From Haloferacaceae archaeon (lineage in GTDB: Archaea > Halobacteriota > Halobacteria > Halobacteriales > Haloferacaceae): 20,177 bases of DNA. The notes under the pieces were generated by a model, which saw nothing but the letters and a program-made list of their open reading frames with translations, had not been told where the DNA came from and made no database searches. The stretch is from the NCBI GenBank assembly GCA_018609965.1, contig JAHENP010000110.1, positions 1-20,177 on the forward strand. Reading direction: 5' to 3'. The translations under genes and the position numbers were made by a program. Position 1 is the stretch's first letter. Every line of letters starts with the position of its first letter. Shown one piece after another: positions 8,083 to 14,574 of the stretch.

Positions 8083-8475
8083 TTAGTAGACGTACGCGAG
8101 CAACTGGCCGCCGACGCCCGCCTCGCGGGCCTCGTAGTGGCTCATCACGCCCTGCGACGTGGTGACGATCAACGCCCCGTAGTCGCGGGCCGGGAGATAC
8201 CGCTTCTCCCACTTCTCGAACTCGTCTGCGCCCGCCGAGTACCGGGGCTTGACGACGCCACACTCGTTGATCGCGCCTTTCAGTTCGACCTCGAACTTGC
8301 CGGCCTTCCCGTCTTCGACGTACTCGAAGCCGTCGACGTAACCGCCGTCGTACAGCACTTCGAGGACGGAACCGACCGTGTTCGAGGCGGGCTGGACCGT
8401 GTACGCCAGGTTACCGACGCTCTCCGCGTTGTCGATGCCCGCGAGCGCGCCGGCGAGTGGATCGTTGCCTGCCAT
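8083..8475 (-). CDS. rps8: 30S ribosomal protein uS8
   Basis: A 130-residue uS8, a primary 16S rRNA-binding protein of the small-subunit platform. The start MAGNDPLAGALAGIDNAE and the C-terminal segment GALIVTTSQGVMSHYEAREAGVGGQLLAYVY (about 100-130) are typical of archaeal uS8; the STSQG-like loop (TTSQG) contacts rRNA. ATG 8475 lies two bases after the uS14 stop; the reading frame further upstream is a shadow. In Escherichia coli, S8 represses the spc operon by binding mRNA near the uL5 start, which makes the structured uL5 leader seen here (9193-9254) of interest. Confidence 0.95.
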   Translation of the reverse strand: MAGNDPLAGALAGIDNAESVGNLAYTVQPASNTVGSVLEVLYDGGYVDGFEYVEDGKAGKFEVELKGAINECGVVKPRYSAGADEFEKWEKRYLPARDYGALIVTTSQGVMSHYEAREAGVGGQLLAYVY

Positions 8476-8477
8476 CG

Positions 8478-8669
8478 TTATCGGTACTTCTGGAACCCCA
8501 TCGGTCGAGCGACCTCCCGGAAACACTGCCGACAGAGGTTGATGTCGTACTTCCCCACCAACCCCTGCTTGCGGTTACACCGGCGGCACGCGACGTTCTC
8601 GTCGGTGCGCTTCGAGGCCTGCTCGCCCGTTGGCGTCTCTCGTGTGTCTTCTGTCTCGCTCTCGCTCAT
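8478..8669 (-). CDS. rps14: 30S ribosomal protein uS14, zinc-binding type
   Basis: A 63-residue uS14 of the small subunit head. The four cysteines (CRRC at about 28-31 and CRQC at about 46-49) form the zinc site of the archaeal form, and the ending [13 protein letters not shown] is characteristic. The first 20 or so residues are an acidic, Ser/Thr-rich extension, common in haloarchaea. ATG 8669 overlaps the uL5 stop by 4 nt (ATGA) and is preceded by GGAGGTCG inside the uL5 gene. Confidence 0.95.
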   Translation of the reverse strand: MSESETEDTRETPTGEQASKRTDENVACRRCNRKQGLVGKYDINLCRQCFREVARPMGFQKYR

Positions 8670-9193
8670 CTGTCGACCTCCACGTCGAACTCCGTCTCCA
8701 GGTACGCCACCGCGTCCTCGACGGTCATCCGGTGGCCGCTCGGGATCGACCGGGTCTCTGCGTCGCGCTTCGCCACCCGGTAACCCGGGCGTGTCAGCGT
8801 CACTGTCACGTCCAACCCGTAGATCCCGATGGTCGGGTCGTACTCCTGGCTCGGGAACTCCGTGTGTTCCTCGACCCCGAAGCTGACGTTGCCCACGTCG
8901 TCGAACTGGGAGGCGGACAGATCCGCCAACGGCAACGCCGTCTCCAGGAACGCCGTCGCGTCCTCGCCCCGGAGGGTGACCTTCGCACCGATCGGGTCAC
9001 CCGGCCGGATGTCGAACTCGGCAATCGACTGCTGGGCCTGCGTCCGGACGGACTGCTGGCCGGTGATCTCGTCTAAGATCTCCTCGGCGTTGGCGAGTTC
9101 GCGACCGCCCTGCCCGACGCCCATGTGGACGACGACCTTCTCGACGCGCGGCTCCCGCATCTCGTGGAACCCTGCGTCGTCTGCCTCGCTCAT
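8666..9193 (-). CDS. rpl5: 50S ribosomal protein uL5
   Basis: A 175-residue uL5, which binds 5S rRNA and contacts the P-site tRNA from the central protuberance. The conserved core starts [26 protein letters not shown] (about 12-37), with [27 protein letters not shown] (about 105-131) and [10 protein letters not shown] near the end. ATG 9193 is chosen because GGAGGTGA, complementary to the archaeal 16S 3' end, lies exactly 6 nt upstream. The ATG overlaps the stop of a 15-codon ORF (9193-9240) that fills the space after eS4. Its own stop overlaps uS14 by 4 nt. Confidence 0.96.
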   Translation of the reverse strand: MSEADDAGFHEMREPRVEKVVVHMGVGQGGRELANAEEILDEITGQQSVRTQAQQSIAEFDIRPGDPIGAKVTLRGEDATAFLETALPLADLSASQFDDVGNVSFGVEEHTEFPSQEYDPTIGIYGLDVTVTLTRPGYRVAKRDAETRSIPSGHRMTVEDAVAYLETEFDVEVDR

Positions 9194-9240
9194 CAGTCGT
9201 CACCTCCTGAAGACGTTGTCTTCCGTGGACCGGAGTTCAT
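9193..9240 (-). CDS. Possible 15-codon mini-cistron between eS4 and uL5
   Basis: The space between eS4 and uL5 contains a complete small ORF encoding [15 protein letters not shown]. Its ATG overlaps the eS4 stop by one base (TGATG), and its TGA overlaps the uL5 ATG in the same way. A consensus Shine-Dalgarno sequence, GGAGGTGA, lies exactly 6 nt before its ATG, the same spacing as for uL5 and uL14. Codons 6-11 encode a perfect hairpin (9209-9223), and the start codon lies in the loop of another (9232-9246). The product has no recognisable domain and is far below usual gene-finding limits. It could be a functional microprotein, a leader peptide whose translation opens the uL5 start, or simply a spacer translated for coupling. 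The signals are seen directly; function is unknown. Confidence 0.6.
   Translation of the reverse strand: MNSGPRKTTSSGGDD
9200..9207 (-). promoter_or_regulatory. Shine-Dalgarno sequence of uL5
   Basis: GGAGGTGA (minus strand) with a 6-nt spacer to the uL5 ATG. It also forms the second-to-last codons of the 15-codon ORF that precedes uL5. The 17 bases from this site through the ATG are identical to those in front of uL14 (10698-10714). Confidence 0.85.
9209..9223 (-). other. Perfect hairpin abutting the uL5 Shine-Dalgarno sequence
   Basis: On the mRNA strand GAAGAC-AAC-GTCTTC forms a 6-bp perfect stem with a 3-nt loop. Its 3' arm ends one base before the uL5 Shine-Dalgarno sequence. It lies inside the 15-codon ORF, so a ribosome translating that ORF would melt it. 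Confidence 0.55.
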
Positions 9241-9246
9241 CACTCC
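9232..9246 (-). other. Hairpin with the eS4 stop / mini-ORF start in its loop
   Basis: On the mRNA strand GGAGT-GATGA-ACTCC forms a 5-bp perfect stem; the 5-nt loop contains the ATG of the mini-ORF and most of the eS4 stop. The 5' arm lies between the mini-ORF Shine-Dalgarno sequence and its start codon. Confidence 0.45.
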
Positions 9247-9941
9247 TCACCTCCGTCGGTGAAGTTCTCGTCGATCACGACGACGTAGTCGGCGATCGTC
9301 TCGAACCCGTCACCCTCCTCCTGGGCGACGACGACCGCGTTGTCACCCGAGCCGGGCGTCACGCGGATCGTCTCGATCTCGCCGATTTCGCCGGCGTGTG
9401 CGCCGTCGACGGCGGTGACGAGTGCGCCCTCCTCGTACTGGAAGTGGGCGACGATCTCTTTCGTCTCGTTGTCGATCACGAGCGAGTCACTGCCGCCGTA
9501 GTCGTTGTCCGCGTGCAGCGTGGTGCCGTCGTGCAGCGTGTACTGGAACTGCCCGCCGGACACCTGTTGTTTGCCGACGACCTTCCCCAGCCGGGAGGCC
9601 GCCGAGTCCTCGTCGATCGGGGTGAGCGACAGCCGCCCACCCTCCGAGGGGAACACGCGGTAGTACTCTGCTCGCTCGGTGAACGCGAGGATGTCGAACA
9701 TCCCCACCGGACGGTCCGTGGCGACGTTGCCGTCACCGTTGACCAACACCGATCCGCCCTCTAAGGCGTACCGGGCTTCCTTCCGGGAGTCGACGTACCC
9801 CAACACGTCCCGAAGGACGATGACCAGGGGGACGCCCGTCTCGCCGTGTGGACCGGCGTCTGCCTTCACCGTGAACGTCTCCTCTTTCCGTTCGACCGGC
9901 CACGAGTCCGGGGCCGACAGTCGTTTCTGGTGGTTGCTCAT
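9240..9941 (-). CDS. rps4e: 30S ribosomal protein eS4
   Basis: A 233-residue eS4, a small-subunit protein of archaea and eukaryotes. The start [20 protein letters not shown] is characteristic. An S4-type RNA-binding segment covers about residues 38-75 ([33 protein letters not shown]), then [20 protein letters not shown], and a KOW-like C-terminal region around [15 protein letters not shown]. The ATG at 9941 is preceded by GGAGGC in the uL24 3' end and lies one base after the uL24 stop. The gene ends with two in-frame TGA codons in a row, and its stop overlaps the mini-ORF start. Confidence 0.95.
   Translation of the reverse strand: MSNHQKRLSAPDSWPVERKEETFTVKADAGPHGETGVPLVIVLRDVLGYVDSRKEARYALEGGSVLVNGDGNVATDRPVGMFDILAFTERAEYYRVFPSEGGRLSLTPIDEDSAASRLGKVVGKQQVSGGQFQYTLHDGTTLHADNDYGGSDSLVIDNETKEIVAHFQYEEGALVTAVDGAHAGEIGEIETIRVTPGSGDNAVVVAQEEGDGFETIADYVVVIDENFTDGGEE
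9247..9254 (-). promoter_or_regulatory. Shine-Dalgarno sequence of the mini-ORF, within eS4
   Basis: GGAGGTGA within the last codons of eS4 (encoding Gly-Gly-Glu-Glu) lies 6 nt before the ATG at 9240. That ATG starts the 15-codon ORF, not uL5, which has its own copy further on. Confidence 0.7.
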
Positions 9942-9942
9942 C

Positions 9943-10305
9943 TCAGGCAGCCTCCTCGTCGGACTCCAGACGCGCCTCGCGGCGGTCGTCCTCCAGATCC
10001 AGCTCCGTCACACGGAGGTTCGACGCGTCGAGCGGGCGCGGCGACTCCTCGCCGTCCGCGCTCTCGACGGTCACGTCCTCGACGTGGACGACGCTGTCAC
10101 GCAGGTCGACCCGCAACACCTCCGCCTCCTCGCCGGCGTGGTCGCCACGCATCACTTCGACGGTGTCGCCGGCGTTGACGCGGACGTTGCGTTGGCCGTA
10201 CTCATCGCGCAGCTCACCGGAGAGCGTCGCGCGAACCTCGCGCTGTCGCTCGTGGAGCGGCGCCTCGCGCGTCTGTGTCCGTTGTTTGTGTGGTTGTTCT
10301 GTCAT
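9943..10305 (-). CDS. rpl24: 50S ribosomal protein uL24
   Basis: A 120-residue archaeal uL24, an early-assembly large-subunit protein near the exit tunnel. The N-terminal arm has [42 protein letters not shown], then the KOW motif [28 protein letters not shown] (about 51-78). The tail is acidic. ATG 10305 overlaps the uL14 stop by 4 nt (ATGA); no strong Shine-Dalgarno sequence is visible, so coupling to uL14 is likely. Confidence 0.95.
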   Translation of the reverse strand: MTEQPHKQRTQTREAPLHERQREVRATLSGELRDEYGQRNVRVNAGDTVEVMRGDHAGEEAEVLRVDLRDSVVHVEDVTVESADGEESPRPLDASNLRVTELDLEDDRREARLESDEEAA

Positions 10306-10700
10306 ACGATCTGTGTCGCGGTGCTCGCGATGCTCCCGAAGCGTTCGGCGACCTCACGCGCGATGGGACCCTTGATCTCCGTCCCGCGCGGCTCCTCCGC
10401 GTCGTCGACGACGACCGCGGCGTTGTCCGCGAACTTCACGCGCGTGCCGGCCGGGCGACGGATCGGCTTCCGTTGCCGGACGACCACCGCCTCCAACACC
10501 TGGCGGCGCATCTCCGGGGTGCCCTTCGTGACCGAGACGGTCACCTTGTCGCCGACGCCCGCTTTGGGGTGTCTGTTCTTCGTGCCGCCGTACCCCGAGA
10601 CGCTGATCACCTTCAGCTCGCGTGCGCCGGTGTTGTCGGCACACGCGATCAGTGATCCCTTCTCCAGTCCCTGCGTGACATCCGCCTTCAGGGCCTGCAT
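10302..10700 (-). CDS. rpl14: 50S ribosomal protein uL14
   Basis: A 132-residue uL14, located at the subunit interface where it forms an intersubunit bridge. Typical segments are [46 protein letters not shown] (about 6-51) and [29 protein letters not shown] (about 72-100), ending [25 protein letters not shown] 10700 overlaps the uS17 stop by one base (TGATG), and a consensus Shine-Dalgarno sequence lies 6 nt upstream in uS17. Confidence 0.97.
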   Translation of the reverse strand: MQALKADVTQGLEKGSLIACADNTGARELKVISVSGYGGTKNRHPKAGVGDKVTVSVTKGTPEMRRQVLEAVVVRQRKPIRRPAGTRVKFADNAAVVVDDAEEPRGTEIKGPIAREVAERFGSIASTATQIV

Positions 10701-11023
10701 CAGTCGTCACCTCCGATCTCGACGACGACGTGTGACTTCGTCTTCGAGAGGGGGCGCGTCTCGGCGATCCGCACCTCCTCACCCTCCTCGAGATCGAGGC
10801 AGGGCGGGTGGTGTGCGGACACGCGGCTGCGTCGTTTCATGTAGCGGTCGTACTTCGGGACGTACACGTCGTACTCCCGTTCGACCACTACGGTCTTCGT
10901 CATATCTGTGGAGGCGACTGTGCCTTCGAGCGTCTGCCCGCGCACGCCGAGCGTGCCGTGGAACGGACAGTTCTCGTCTGCACACGTCGTCTCCGGTTCT
11001 GTTACGTTCAGTCCGGTTGCCAT
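10700..11023 (-). CDS. rps17: 30S ribosomal protein uS17
   Basis: A 107-residue archaeal uS17, an early-binding small-subunit protein with an OB fold. The N-terminus [25 protein letters not shown] carries the archaeal Cys-x4-Cys-Pro-Phe-His-Gly motif. The OB-fold core is [76 protein letters not shown]. The ATG at 11023 fits the usual haloarchaeal N-terminus even though it lies 16 nt inside the Rpp29 gene, the longest overlap in the cluster. Confidence 0.96.
   Translation of the reverse strand: MATGLNVTEPETTCADENCPFHGTLGVRGQTLEGTVASTDMTKTVVVEREYDVYVPKYDRYMKRRSRVSAHHPPCLDLEEGEEVRIAETRPLSKTKSHVVVEIGGDD
10707..10714 (-). promoter_or_regulatory. Shine-Dalgarno sequence of uL14, within uS17
   Basis: GGAGGTGA encoded by the last codons of uS17, with a 6-nt spacer to the uL14 ATG. 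The 17-nt stretch through the ATG is identical to that before uL5. Confidence 0.8.
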
Positions 11024-11577
11024 GTCGAATCACCCGCACGTTCCGTGCGGTAGGCGGGTCGTGAGAGCAGTCGTTTCCCATCCACCGTAACGTAGACCGC
11101 GTCCTCGCAGCCGCCGGACTTCCCGGCTGGCCGGGCCGTCCCCGTGCCGGGAGTTTCCCACGGAAGTTCGAACGCGGACCCCGACCCCTTTCGGCGGTCG
11201 GCGGCTTCATCTGTGTCAGGCTTGCCTGCTACGTCTGTGTCGGGCTCGCCCGCTACGTCTGTGTCGGGCTCACCCGCTACGTCTGCGTCGGACCCGCCCG
11301 CTCTCACGGGCGCGTCTGCCGGCGGGACCCACCCGCCGAGTGACTGGTCTCCGACCCTGTCTTCGCCTGCCGGGAGCGCGAACCGGAACTGTGTGTCCCG
11401 TTTCGGCACCCGACGGTCGGCGACACCCGACCCCGTCGGTCCGCGGACCACCAGGGTCCGTTCGGACTCCGACGCGACACGGCCCGCGATCCCGACCAAC
11501 TCGGGGTTCGCGGCGTCGACTACCCGTACCGGGCGGCCGACGAGTCCGTGTCGTGTGAGGGTCTCGGGTGTCACCAT
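11008..11577 (-). CDS. rnp1: Ribonuclease P protein component 1 (Rpp29), with long repeat insertion
   Basis: A 189-residue homologue of Rpp29/Pop4, a protein subunit of archaeal RNase P that helps process tRNA 5' ends. The conserved fold is visible in two pieces: residues about 1-72 ([51 protein letters not shown]) and 160-182 ([20 protein letters not shown]). Between them is an insertion of about 85-90 residues that is disordered-looking and acidic, including [12 protein letters not shown] repeats at about 95-124. Archaeal Rpp29 is usually about 95-140 residues. Placement between uL29 and uS17 is the usual haloarchaeal position. ATG 11577 begins the typical start and follows the uL29 stop by 4 nt; the 3' end overlaps uS17 by 16 nt. 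Confidence 0.85.
   Translation of the reverse strand: MVTPETLTRHGLVGRPVRVVDAANPELVGIAGRVASESERTLVVRGPTGSGVADRRVPKRDTQFRFALPAGEDRVGDQSLGGWVPPADAPVRAGGSDADVAGEPDTDVAGEPDTDVAGKPDTDEAADRRKGSGSAFELPWETPGTGTARPAGKSGGCEDAVYVTVDGKRLLSRPAYRTERAGDSTWQPD
11210..11305. repeat. Four 24-bp tandem repeats inside rnp1
   Basis: Units lie at 11210-11233, 11234-11257, 11258-11281 and 11282-11305, the last one degenerate. Units 2 and 3 differ at one base. Each is eight codons, so the frame is kept; on the minus strand they encode DTDVAGEP / DTDVAGKP / DADVAGEP variants. Slippage or unequal recombination is the likely origin. Confidence 0.85.
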
Positions 11578-11581
11578 CTGT

Positions 11582-11788
11582 CTACTCTAGATCGCCTTCT
11601 TCTCGCTGGACGGTCTTGAGCCGCGCGATCGTCCGTTTCAGCTCGCCGAACCGACCGGGGTTCTCTGGGGCACCACCGGCCGCCTGCACTGCCTTTGCGT
11701 TCAGCAGCTCCGTCTCCAGGTCTTCCAGCTCCTGTTGCCGCTCTGCGGCCGTCATGTCGCGGATCTCCTCGACGTGGAGGATCGCCAT
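11582..11788 (-). CDS. rpl29: 50S ribosomal protein uL29
   Basis: A 68-residue uL29, a helical protein at the exit tunnel that contacts SRP. The sequence [61 protein letters not shown] shows the two-helix fold. ATG 11788 is favoured because a GGGGTGA-type Shine-Dalgarno sequence ends 7 nt upstream; a GTG at 11794 would overlap the uS3 stop by 4 nt (GTGA) and add two residues but lies too close to that site. It ends with TAG within a CTAG, a tetranucleotide that is rare in haloarchaeal genomes. Confidence 0.94.
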   Translation of the reverse strand: MAILHVEEIRDMTAAERQQELEDLETELLNAKAVQAAGGAPENPGRFGELKRTIARLKTVQREEGDLE

Positions 11789-11790
11789 CC

Positions 11791-12711
11791 TCACTCACCC
11801 CCCTCGTCGTCCGCGTCCGACTCGTCTTCCATCTGGCCGACCAGGTCGGCCGCCTCGCTCTCGACATCCTCGTCGAGATCCTCCAACTCCGCTTCGATGT
11901 CGTCGTCGCCGCCGGGCACCTCCACGGTCTCCTCCTCGCCGGGCAGGTCCGTGTCCGGCTCGACGACCTCCTCGACGACCTCCTCGTCGACGGGGTCGGC
12001 GTCCGTGTCCGCCTCGCTCTCGTCGTCTGCGGGCGCCTCGGGCACCTCGTCTGGCTCCTCCAGCAGTGCCTCGACACCCTCCTCGGCGACCTGTTGTTCG
12101 ACCTCGGGCGCCGCTGCACCCTCGGCGACCTCGAAGTCGTCGGGCAGTGTCGCGTCCGGCGGAATGATCTTCACGTTCACGCCGATCGTTCCCAGCTGCA
12201 TCACCGCGACGCCTTTCCCGCTGTCGACGACGTTCTCTGCGGGCTCGCCGTTGTGCTTGATGTAGCCGCGGTTGAACTTCTCCACGCGGGAGCGCGCGCC
12301 GGTGACCTTCCCCGACAGGACGATCTCTGCGCCCAGCGCGCCCGACTCCATGATCCGGTCGATCGTCGTGTGACCCGCGCGACGGAAGTACCAACCCCGT
12401 TCGAGGGCGTTGGCCAGCTTGTCTGCGACGACCCGCGCGTTGAGGTCCGGCTCCTCAACCTCCTGCACGTCGATCTGCGGGTCCTCCATGTCGAACCGGT
12501 TCTCCAGCTCGGTGGTGATCTTCCGGATGTTCTTCCCACCCTTGCCGATCACCATCCCGGGTTTTTCGGCTTCGAGCACGATCTGTGTGCCCATCGGCGT
12601 CTTGGCGACATCCATGCCGCCGTAGCCCGCCCGGCCGAGTTCCTCCTCGAAGAACTCGTCGATCTGGGTGCGTTGGAGTCCGTCCTCGATGAACGCCTGT
12701 TCGTCCGCCAT
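11791..12711 (-). CDS. rps3: 30S ribosomal protein uS3 with long acidic tail
   Basis: A 306-residue uS3 at the mRNA entry channel. The type II KH domain has the VIGKGGK loop at 54-60, and the C-terminal uS3 domain includes [64 protein letters not shown] (about 92-155). From about residue 195 the protein continues as a highly acidic, low-complexity tail of some 110 residues. Tails of this kind are known in haloarchaea and are probably solvent exposed. ATG 12711 overlaps the uL22 stop by one base and is preceded by GGAGGTCG in uL22. Confidence 0.96.
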   Translation of the reverse strand: MADEQAFIEDGLQRTQIDEFFEEELGRAGYGGMDVAKTPMGTQIVLEAEKPGMVIGKGGKNIRKITTELENRFDMEDPQIDVQEVEEPDLNARVVADKLANALERGWYFRRAGHTTIDRIMESGALGAEIVLSGKVTGARSRVEKFNRGYIKHNGEPAENVVDSGKGVAVMQLGTIGVNVKIIPPDATLPDDFEVAEGAAAPEVEQQVAEEGVEALLEEPDEVPEAPADDESEADTDADPVDEEVVEEVVEPDTDLPGEEETVEVPGGDDDIEAELEDLDEDVESEAADLVGQMEDESDADDEGGE

Positions 12712-13172
12712 CAGTTCTCGACCTCCTCGACGATCATCTCGACATCAACTTCCGGTGTGTTGTGCGGGCTGGCACGCCCCATCGCGCGGGGCTGCTGGCT
12801 CGTCTGCTCGCCCACCTTGTGGGCGGCGGTGTGTTTGATCACCATCGTCTCCGGGTCGAACCCCTGGCGTTCGGCGTTGTTCGTGACGTTGCCGAGCAGC
12901 TTCAGGAAGTCCTCTGCGGCCTGCTCCGGGTAGCGACCGGCGTCCCACCCGTCGATGTCCGACCGGTGGCCGACCCCGGAGTTGTGTTGTCGCATCGGGA
13001 CCGAACGGTCCTCCTCGATGACCGCCGCCAGATACGACTCCGCGTCTTCGACCGTCTCGCCTTTGATCTCCCGGGCGATGGCCTTGCTGTGCTTCAGACT
13101 GATGTTGCGGTCTCGGAGCATCGCCTTCGCGGTCGTCTCCGGGTCCGCCTCGACGCTGTAGCTGATTCCCAT
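12711..13172 (-). CDS. rpl22: 50S ribosomal protein uL22
   Basis: A 153-residue archaeal uL22, whose beta-hairpin lines the exit tunnel. Family features are MGISYSVEADPETTAKAMLRDRNISLKHSKAIAREIKG (1-38), VPMRQHNSGVGHR, GRYPEQAAEDFLKLLGNVTNNAERQGFD and the tip-to-end segment AAHKVGEQTSQQPRAMGRASPHNTP. ATG 13172 gives the normal MGISY start, two bases after the uS19 stop; a GTG at 13178 overlapping that stop by 4 nt (GTGA) would add two residues and cannot be excluded. Confidence 0.95.
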   Translation of the reverse strand: MGISYSVEADPETTAKAMLRDRNISLKHSKAIAREIKGETVEDAESYLAAVIEEDRSVPMRQHNSGVGHRSDIDGWDAGRYPEQAAEDFLKLLGNVTNNAERQGFDPETMVIKHTAAHKVGEQTSQQPRAMGRASPHNTPEVDVEMIVEEVEN

Positions 13173-13174
13173 TG

Positions 13175-13597
13175 TCACTTGAGGGGCACGAACTTCGAGG
13201 ACCGGGTCGCGCCGATGCCGGCCTGACCGTGTTCGACTGACGTACGGGTCAGCTGGAACTCGCCGAGGTAGTGGCCGATCATCTCCGGCTCCACCTCGAC
13301 GCGTTCGAACGATTGGCCCGTGTAGACGGCGAACGTCAGCCCGACGAACGACGGAACGATCGGCATGTTCCGTAGGTGCGTCCGGATCGGGTCGTTCGCG
13401 GTCTCCTCCTCGCCGGCCGCGCGGGCCTGTTCGAGCAGCTTCCGTTGTTCCGTGTCCAGTCCACGGTCGATCGTTCGCCGCGCGCGTGCGGGTAGCAGTT
13501 CCGACACCTCGTCGAGGTCCATCTCCTGCAGCTCCTCTAGCGTGTGGCCGCGGTAGGTGAACTCCCCTTCGCGACCGGTTCTGTACTCTGTCGACAT
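13175..13597 (-). CDS. rps19: 30S ribosomal protein uS19
   Basis: A 140-residue archaeal uS19 of the small-subunit head, near the A-site finger. The start [47 protein letters not shown] is the archaeal/eukaryotic N-terminal extension; the core has [47 protein letters not shown] and ends [15 protein letters not shown] 13597 lies one base after the uL2 stop, with a GGGAGGGA sequence in the uL2 3' end as a possible Shine-Dalgarno sequence at long spacing. Confidence 0.96.
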   Translation of the reverse strand: MSTEYRTGREGEFTYRGHTLEELQEMDLDEVSELLPARARRTIDRGLDTEQRKLLEQARAAGEEETANDPIRTHLRNMPIVPSFVGLTFAVYTGQSFERVEVEPEMIGHYLGEFQLTRTSVEHGQAGIGATRSSKFVPLK

Positions 13598-13598
13598 C

Positions 13599-14321
13599 TT
13601 ACGAGTCCCTCCCGGTTCCGGTTCGTTTCGACGCGATGTCACCGACCTTCCGTCCCGGCGGGGCGTCCCGCGAGATCGACTTCGGCTTCCCCGGGTGTTG
13701 GCGCCCACCGCCACCGAACGGGTGGTCGATTGCGTTCATCGCGACACCACGCACACGCGGGTACTTCGTCCCGCGGGATTTCATCTTGTGGTGTTTGTTC
13801 CCCGCCTTCACGAACGGCTTCTCCGTCCGACCGCCGGCCGCGACGACGCCGATCGTCGCCCGACACTCCGGGTTCAGCCGCTTCACCTCGTCGCTGGGCA
13901 ACTGGACGACCGTCACGTCCCGGTCGTGGGTCAGGAGTGTCGCAGACACACCCGACGCGCGGGCGAACTTCCCGCCGTCGCCCGGCTTGCTCTCCACGTT
14001 ACACACCGGCACACCCTCCGGGATCTCCGCCAACGGCAACGTGTTGCCGGGCTCGATCTCCGCGGAGACGCCGATCTGGATCTCCTGACCGACCCGCACC
14101 CCCTCGGGCGCGAGCACCAGCCGCCGGTCGCCGTCCTCGAACTCCACGTCCGCCAACGGCGCCGACCGTGCGGGGTCGTGTTCGATCCCGACGATCTCGC
14201 CGGCGACGGTGTCGTCGTCCTCGACGGTCTTGTGTTGTTTGTCCGATTTGTACCGGTGGGACGGCGCTCGGAACGTCGAGCCGCCGCGCCCGCGTCGTTG
14301 GCCTTGAATTCGTGCACCCAT
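13599..14321 (-). CDS. rpl2: 50S ribosomal protein uL2
   Basis: A 240-residue archaeal uL2, needed for subunit association and peptidyl-transferase assembly. It begins [25 protein letters not shown], has the OB and SH3-like body with [19 protein letters not shown], and the highly conserved C-terminal segment [48 protein letters not shown], which contains the conserved histidine of the AxNxxDHPxGGG region. ATG 14321 lies one base after the uL23 stop. Confidence 0.97.
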   Translation of the reverse strand: MGARIQGQRRGRGGSTFRAPSHRYKSDKQHKTVEDDDTVAGEIVGIEHDPARSAPLADVEFEDGDRRLVLAPEGVRVGQEIQIGVSAEIEPGNTLPLAEIPEGVPVCNVESKPGDGGKFARASGVSATLLTHDRDVTVVQLPSDEVKRLNPECRATIGVVAAGGRTEKPFVKAGNKHHKMKSRGTKYPRVRGVAMNAIDHPFGGGGRQHPGKPKSISRDAPPGRKVGDIASKRTGTGRDS

Positions 14322-14322
14322 C

Positions 14323-14574
14323 TCAGAACACCCCGATTCTGGAGGCCACGTCCTGGGCCTCGTCGTCCTCGGACAGCCGCACGGTCGCCTTCTTCTGCCC
14401 CTGCGGTGTCACCTGTGTGTTCACGTCGACGACGGTCACGTCGAACCGATCTGCGACCTCCGCCGCAATCTCGTCTTTGTCGGCGCCCGTGTCGACGACG
14501 AACTGGAGCTTGTTCGCGAAGTCCATCTCGTCCATCGCCTTCTCGGTCACGAGCGGGTGGTGGACGACGCTCAT
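14323..14574 (-). CDS. rpl23: 50S ribosomal protein uL23
   Basis: An 83-residue uL23, the tunnel-exit protein that docks SRP and the translocon. It shows HPLVTEKAMDEMDFANKLQFVVDTGADKDEIAAEVADRFDVTVVDVNTQVTPQGQKKATVRLSEDD, the complete short archaeal form. ATG 14574 overlaps the uL4 stop by 4 nt (ATGA) and has GGAGGTGA 7 nt upstream (14582-14589) within uL4. Confidence 0.96.
   Translation of the reverse strand: MSVVHHPLVTEKAMDEMDFANKLQFVVDTGADKDEIAAEVADRFDVTVVDVNTQVTPQGQKKATVRLSEDDEAQDVASRIGVF

Noticed and set aside
6452..8086. A 544-codon open frame on the plus strand opposite eL19, eL32 and uL6
   Set aside because: It is antisense to confidently identified ribosomal proteins, and its composition is that of a shadow frame.
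9193..9240. The eS4-uL5 gap as an internal promoter
   Set aside because: No AT-rich box is present; the gap is fully accounted for by a Shine-Dalgarno-preceded ORF and two hairpins.
11210..11305. Possible CRISPR-like repeat array
   Set aside because: The 24-bp units are directly tandem without spacers, stay in frame and lie inside the rnp1 coding sequence.
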